From: Prevotellaceae bacterium UBA1720
GTDB lineage: Bacteria; Bacteroidota; Bacteroidia; Bacteroidales; Bacteroidaceae
NCBI GenBank assembly: GCA_002317475.1
Contig: DCIS01000075.1
Coordinates: forward strand, 1,984-13,443
Direction: 5' to 3'
Length of the DNA: 11,460 nt
The translations under genes were made by a program, and so were the position numbers. Below, piece by piece: positions 7,769-11,460 of this stretch (positions are counted from its first letter, which is position 1; every line of letters starts with the position of its first letter). The notes below the pieces were generated by a model that worked only from the letters and a program-made list of their open reading frames with translations, did no database searches and was not told where the DNA came from.

Positions 7769-7798
7769 AAAACAGGCTCCGCCTTGTGGCGAAGCCTG
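7769..7798 (-). terminator. Rho-independent terminator of the receptor/lipoprotein operon
   Basis: An 11-bp stem (arms 7773-7783 and 7788-7798) closes on a 4-base loop. On the minus-strand RNA all positions pair, with one U-G wobble. On the plus strand that same position is a C/A mismatch. The stem is followed on the minus strand by TTTT (7772-7769). Orientation, strand-specific pairing and position after the lipoprotein gene all point to termination of the operon to the right. The U-tract is short, so efficiency may be moderate. Confidence 0.75.
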
Positions 7799-7816
7799 CT
7801 AAACGTATTTCTTGGT

Positions 7817-7899
7817 CTAGGTGTTTCTAGGATTTCCTAGGATTCCTAGGTCTTTCTAGGACTTTCTAGGTTATCACAGGACTTTCTAGACCTTCCTAG
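7817..7899. repeat. Periodic CTAG array (degenerate 9-10 bp tandem repeat)
   Basis: Eight CTAG tetramers start at 7817, 7827, 7837, 7846, 7856, 7866, 7886 and 7896, that is every 9-10 bp. The one missing position, near 7876, carries the degenerate CACAGG. On the plus strand the unit is roughly TTTCTAGGAC or TTCCTAGGAT; on the minus strand it is roughly CCTAGAAAGT. Degenerate units continue to about 7910 (CCAGGG). Several units are full palindromes (CCTAGG) and neighbours form tight inverted repeats, for example CCTAGGATTCCTAGG at 7836-7850. The array starts directly after the lipoprotein stop and precedes the terminator, so it should be transcribed as 3' UTR. It has no coding potential. Function is unknown. 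Confidence 0.85.
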
Positions 7900-7914
7900 T
7901 TATCCAGGGTTTCC

Positions 7915-9435
7915 CTACTCTGCTTCCTGGCACAGGACATTCTTGAATTCCCAGGTTGCAGCAGCCTTTTCGTTACTGATATAGCGGAATGCTACGACAA
8001 CGTTGGTCTGACCTGCGTATTTCGAGAGGTCGAGCTTGCAAGAGGTATAGTCCCAGCTGGTACCGTCGGGCCATGCTGTTGCGGTGCTGCCGTCAGCTGC
8101 ATTTACCACCTGGTTGGTCACATCCTCCCAGGTAGCACTGGCCTGATTTCCACGTCCAGCATAGTTTGTGCTGACATAGATCTGCAGGAAGTCGTTGATA
8201 GGCGTGCCTGCATACTTCTGAGCCTGGTCGAAGGTAAAGACGGGCTTCTTAGCCTTCTTCAGATTCATGCTGGGAGAGATCATCCAACCGTCAGCAGGAT
8301 TGTTGGTGCTGTTCTTGTATGCACTTGCCTTGATACCATAGCTGGTGGTGGCACTCCATACGTAGGTCAGGTCACCCAGCGAACCTACATACTCTGCGCT
8401 CCATCCATAGGTGCTGTAGATTACCTCTGCATCTGTGCTGGCAATGTCGGTCAGTGTCTGGCTCAGGTATGCGCCGTTCACGTTCCACTCCAGCTTGCCT
8501 GTTTCCTCGTTCTCCTCCAGGGTGAAGGTTACGTCGGCATTCTCGTTGTAGGTCACCTGTATGGTGTCGTTCACCGTGCCGCTCTTGTATAGGTCTATGC
8601 CCAGCATGACGTCAGTCTTCTCGCTGTACGAACCTGCGCTCTTATACTGGGTACTGAACCACATAACCTTCTGGTTTCCATTGTTCTGTATGGCGTATGT
8701 GCCATCGGTGTTCTTGGTGATGCTCCACTGAGCGAAACTGATGTCGTCCAGGTCACCTAGATCCTCGCAGAACTGCATGCTGGCATGTGTCTCGTCCAGA
8801 TAGGCATATACATCAGCCTGATTCTGTAACATCCATTCGTTGGCCTTTCCGCTGATATTCCAAAGTGAAGCAGAGCTTACCTCGTCGGTAGCGATAGCAG
8901 TGGGGTTCAGACGGGTGATGGCAGTGGGGTAGAGGTAGCCGTATTCGCCGTCTCCCTTGCTGCTGGTCAGCACGGAGTCGGTTCCTGTGGGAACAATCAG
9001 ATACTGTCCCTTGGTGATGGTGCTGGCCGTCACCTTGGTGTAGCCGTTACCCTTGATGATGCTATCCTTGGTCAGTTCCTGGGTGTAGTGCAGGGTGACC
9101 GTGGTTCCAGCAGTTGCTGCATAGTACTTGCTGCCCATCAGGCTGGGAAGAATGGCAGGCAGATACTCTGCGGCACCAATATTGGCAGTCAGTGCCTTCT
9201 TGGTAGCCACGCTCGCCAGTTCCTCGCTGAGACCCTGAGCCTCAGCCTGTGCCATGTTATTGGTATTGGTGGCAATGCTGGCATAGTCGCTGGCAGCCAG
9301 TGTATATTCGTAGGCATTAACCTCGGTGGGCTGCCACAAATCCTCGGCTTTGCCGAAATTGTGCTCGGTGAAATCCTCACAGCCTACAAGCATAGAGGCA
9401 GCAGCGAGCGACAGAAATAAATATTTTGTTTTCAT
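7915..9435 (-). CDS. Surface lipoprotein with choice-of-anchor-J-like C-terminal domain
   Basis: A 506-residue protein with a lipoprotein signal: MKTKYLFLSLAAA followed by the lipobox MLVGC (acylated Cys19). The acidic residues E20 and D21 after the Cys fit outer-membrane or surface export in Bacteroidetes. Residues 40-120 (AYEYTLAASDYASIATN onward) resemble the N-terminal region of many receptor-linked Bacteroidetes lipoproteins. Residues about 190-285 form a beta-rich segment (WSITKNTDGTYAIQNNGNQ, then STQYKSAGSY) that may be a small lectin- or trefoil-like fold; this is only a guess. Residues about 345-503 (GWMISPSMNL, DFLQIYVSTNYAG, KLDLSKYAGQTNVVVAFRY) look like a choice-of-anchor J or cleaved-adhesin domain, a beta-sandwich often used in binding. 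It begins 24 bp after the receptor stop and so is probably co-expressed as its partner. It is not a SusD homologue: the alpha-helical TPR-like pattern is absent. Substrate unknown. Confidence 0.8.
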   Translation of the reverse strand: MKTKYLFLSLAAASMLVGCEDFTEHNFGKAEDLWQPTEVNAYEYTLAASDYASIATNTNNMAQAEAQGLSEELASVATKKALTANIGAAEYLPAILPSLMGSKYYAATAGTTVTLHYTQELTKDSIIKGNGYTKVTASTITKGQYLIVPTGTDSVLTSSKGDGEYGYLYPTAITRLNPTAIATDEVSSASLWNISGKANEWMLQNQADVYAYLDETHASMQFCEDLGDLDDISFAQWSITKNTDGTYAIQNNGNQKVMWFSTQYKSAGSYSEKTDVMLGIDLYKSGTVNDTIQVTYNENADVTFTLEENEETGKLEWNVNGAYLSQTLTDIASTDAEVIYSTYGWSAEYVGSLGDLTYVWSATTSYGIKASAYKNSTNNPADGWMISPSMNLKKAKKPVFTFDQAQKYAGTPINDFLQIYVSTNYAGRGNQASATWEDVTNQVVNAADGSTATAWPDGTSWDYTSCKLDLSKYAGQTNVVVAFRYISNEKAAATWEFKNVLCQEAE

Positions 9436-9459
9436 ATCTGATGAATTCGTCTAGGGGGA

Positions 9460-11460
9460 TTAGAAGTTGAGTTTGAGCTTGAGGCTGTATGTGCGGCCAA
9501 ACTGATAGTATACATATACATTCTCAGCACTGGCAGCGGTGCTGCTGGTTGAACTGTTGTAGGCCTTGCTGATGTACTTGTAGTCCAGCAGGTTGGTGAT
9601 ATTACCGCTCAGTACGGCATTTACATCCTTGCCAATCTTGAAGCGATAGCTGGCGTGCATGTCCACCTGACTTGCACAGGGCACCTTCCAGGGGTCAGCA
9701 GGACGTGTGGTGGTCCACTCGCCAGTAGTAGCGTTCTTCTTGACGGTGATGTTGCTGCCCGAGAGACTGTAGTAGCTGTAGTTGCGGCCATAGTAGGTCC
9801 AGCTGCCACCGATCTTGAAGTCCTTTGCAGGCTTGAAGTCCAGACCAAGACTTGCTGTGGTCTGTGCCGAACCACCTACGCGGATACCGTCCAGGTCTAC
9901 ACGACCCTGAGCGTGGTCTGCCGAGAAGGCTTCAACGATATTGCCGTCAGCATCCACAGCTTGGCTCTTCTCGTTGTAGACATAGCCTTCGCCAATGCCG
10001 TCCCACTGCCAGTCACCCAGTGACAGCATACCCTTGATGTCAACCCATTCTGCGGGGGTCAGCTTGCCTTCCAGCTCGATACCCATGTGCTGTGCACCTA
10101 CGCCGGTCATATTCATGTAGCCTGTCTCCTGATTGTTCAGGGTCAGGTACTTGGTCATGGTCTTGTCCATCCACTTGGTGAAGTATCCGTTCAGCTTCAC
10201 CTGTGCCCAGCTGCAACGCCATCCGTAACCCAACTCGAAGCTCAGTACCTTCTCGTTCTTGGCATCCTCGTTCAGGTAGTTGCTGGTGGTGCTGTTCATG
10301 AACGCACCGTTGAACTTGGGTGCACGGCTGATGTAGCCTGCGTTCACGAAGACGTTGTGGTAGTCGTTGATGTTATAGTTGGCGCCAGCCTTGATGTTGC
10401 CACCCAGGTAGTTGCCGACATCGCTCTTCTCGTGCTCCTTGTCATAGTAGAAACGGTCGCGCTTCCAGTATGAGGTGTTGTTGATCGCGCCATTGATGTA
10501 AGCACTCAGGGCATTCTTGGTGTACTCAGCCTGGCCAAACACGCCTTCCTGAACTACGAAGCCCGAGTAGTCGCGATAGGCGATATCGCCCACGCCCAGT
10601 TTCTCATACTTCCAGTTGGGATCCAGCGCAGCCTTGTTGTTGTTTTTGTTCACGTTGCCACGGTCGGTGTCATCCATGAAGTACTTGCCACCGAAGAGGT
10701 CGGTGATCTTGGTCTTGTGGTCACCCTTATAGTAGCGGAAGTCCAGACCGCCGTACACATCCCAGTTCTCGTTGATCTGGTTCTTGTAGGTCGAGAGCAG
10801 ACCTGTCCAGAGGTGGTCGTTGATGCTGCGGCACATAGCCAGGTACGAACCCTCCTCGCTGGCAGCGTTCTTCTGGTAGATAGCGTCATAGTCGAAGTAA
10901 CGACCGTCTGCCGTGCGGTTTTCGGTCTTTACATAGCCGTTCGATGCGCCGTACATGTCGCTGTACGAACCTGCTCCGTGAGCCTCTGCTGTACCACCAC
11001 TACCACGTCCGATACTCATGTAGAGGGCTGTTGACAGAGAACTCTTGTCGTTGATTGTCCAATCGTGGTTCAGTGAGAGCTGAGGTTTGTGGTACTTGTT
11101 GACCATGTCATTGTATTCCTGACCGTTCAGATATCCGTAGGTGGGGTTGAAGCGGTAGCCGTTGTCACCATACTGCTGCTTGATGCGTGCCCACTCACTG
11201 ATGGTCAGAGGACCGTAGTTGGCCGAACCGTTACGCTGTCCGTGCTCCTGGATAGTACCGAAACCGGTGAAGCTCAGTACGTGCTGGTCGTTGAGTTTCT
11301 TCGCGATGCTGCCAAACCAGGTATAGCCACTGTAGTTTGTGCCCAGCACATAACCGTCACCCCAGTTCTTGCTGCCCAGCAGGGTCATACCCCAGCCGCT
11401 CTTTGTCATGCCGCTGCTTACGGTGAAGGTCACCTTGTTCATGCCGTCTGAGCCCATCTG
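9460..11460 (-). CDS. TonB-dependent outer-membrane receptor, C-terminal part (5' end beyond window)
   Basis: The frame is open to the right edge; 666 residues are visible. The signal peptide, any carboxypeptidase-like repeat and most or all of the plug domain therefore lie outside. What remains is dominated by alternating amphipathic beta strands rich in Tyr, Trp, Gly and Asn, as in a 22-strand barrel. Supporting features are a GYISRAPKFNGAF segment typical of TonB receptor barrels, GNITNLLDYKYISKAYN near the end (the NLLD motif common before the last strands), and a terminal SLKLKLNF with final Phe, the barrel-assembly signal. Such receptors import siderophores, vitamins, glycans or peptides using TonB energy. 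It is followed 24 bp later by a lipoprotein unrelated to SusD, so a glycan SusCD pair is not supported. Substrate cannot be assigned. The length of the missing part is unknown. Confidence 0.93.
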   Translation of the reverse strand, partial: QMGSDGMNKVTFTVSSGMTKSGWGMTLLGSKNWGDGYVLGTNYSGYTWFGSIAKKLNDQHVLSFTGFGTIQEHGQRNGSANYGPLTISEWARIKQQYGDNGYRFNPTYGYLNGQEYNDMVNKYHKPQLSLNHDWTINDKSSLSTALYMSIGRGSGGTAEAHGAGSYSDMYGASNGYVKTENRTADGRYFDYDAIYQKNAASEEGSYLAMCRSINDHLWTGLLSTYKNQINENWDVYGGLDFRYYKGDHKTKITDLFGGKYFMDDTDRGNVNKNNNKAALDPNWKYEKLGVGDIAYRDYSGFVVQEGVFGQAEYTKNALSAYINGAINNTSYWKRDRFYYDKEHEKSDVGNYLGGNIKAGANYNINDYHNVFVNAGYISRAPKFNGAFMNSTTSNYLNEDAKNEKVLSFELGYGWRCSWAQVKLNGYFTKWMDKTMTKYLTLNNQETGYMNMTGVGAQHMGIELEGKLTPAEWVDIKGMLSLGDWQWDGIGEGYVYNEKSQAVDADGNIVEAFSADHAQGRVDLDGIRVGGSAQTTASLGLDFKPAKDFKIGGSWTYYGRNYSYYSLSGSNITVKKNATTGEWTTTRPADPWKVPCASQVDMHASYRFKIGKDVNAVLSGNITNLLDYKYISKAYNSSTSSTAASAENVYVYYQFGRTYSLKLKLNF

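Larger units (their letters stand above)
7589..7914. other. Intergenic region between the two minus-strand operons
   Basis: This 326-bp gap holds no credible gene. Reading from the right: a periodic CTAG repeat (7817-7899) just past the lipoprotein stop, an intrinsic terminator (7769-7798), an AT-rich stretch, the purH promoter (7663-7694) and the purH leader. Within the leader, GCACC (7631-7635) is an inverted repeat of GGTGC at 7645-7649 and again at 7659-7663. It could form a small hairpin near the start of the transcript, with no known regulator to assign. Confidence 0.7.

Noticed and set aside
7817..7910. CTAG array as a CRISPR or coding tandem repeat
   Set aside because: Units are only 9-10 bp with no unique spacers, the spacing is not a multiple of three, and no start or frame covers the array.
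10087..10473. Long plus-strand open frames inside the receptor gene (also 9655-10023, 10717-11034 and 11089-11451)
   Set aside because: They are antisense shadows of a strongly supported barrel gene. Their translations are low-complexity Val/Leu/His-rich, with no recognisable motifs.

Overview
The window looks like a chromosomal segment of a Bacteroidales bacterium, most likely Prevotellaceae. The support is the gene set (gldH, a long RodA, a TonB-dependent receptor paired with a lipoprotein), a Bacteroidetes-type TAnnTTTG promoter, weak Shine-Dalgarno signals and moderate GC content. The assignment rests on protein pattern recognition only. No RNA gene, insertion sequence, CRISPR array or phage gene was seen.

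Layout from left to right. Positions 1-1126 (+ strand) carry the 3' part of a PSP1/RicT-family gene, followed at once by the lipoprotein gene gldH. Positions 1130-7588 (- strand) form one compact block, read right to left: an IMP-cyclohydrolase-only purH, mreB, mreC, mreD, mrdA (PBP2) and rodA. It is preceded by a good candidate promoter at 7663-7694. This is the elongasome: MreB filaments, the MreC/MreD linkers, the PBP2 transpeptidase and the RodA glycosyltransferase. Together they build side-wall peptidoglycan in rod-shaped cells. The purH gene at the head is a purine-synthesis gene, not a shape gene. It contains only the cyclohydrolase domain, whereas PurH is usually a bifunctional enzyme of about 500 residues.

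Positions 7589-7914 are non-coding. They hold the purH promoter and leader, a rho-independent terminator for the genes to the right, and a striking array of CTAG-centred units repeating every 9-10 bp. Positions 7915-11460 (- strand) are a second operon: a TonB-dependent receptor whose 5' end lies beyond the right edge, then a surface lipoprotein with a choice-of-anchor-J-like C-terminal domain. The pair is probably an outer-membrane uptake or binding system whose substrate cannot be read from the sequence.

Most of the window is conserved housekeeping sequence. The points most worth a second look are the periodic CTAG array, the single-domain PurH, and the receptor/lipoprotein pair that lacks a SusD. 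I found no clear evidence of a wholly new multi-gene system.
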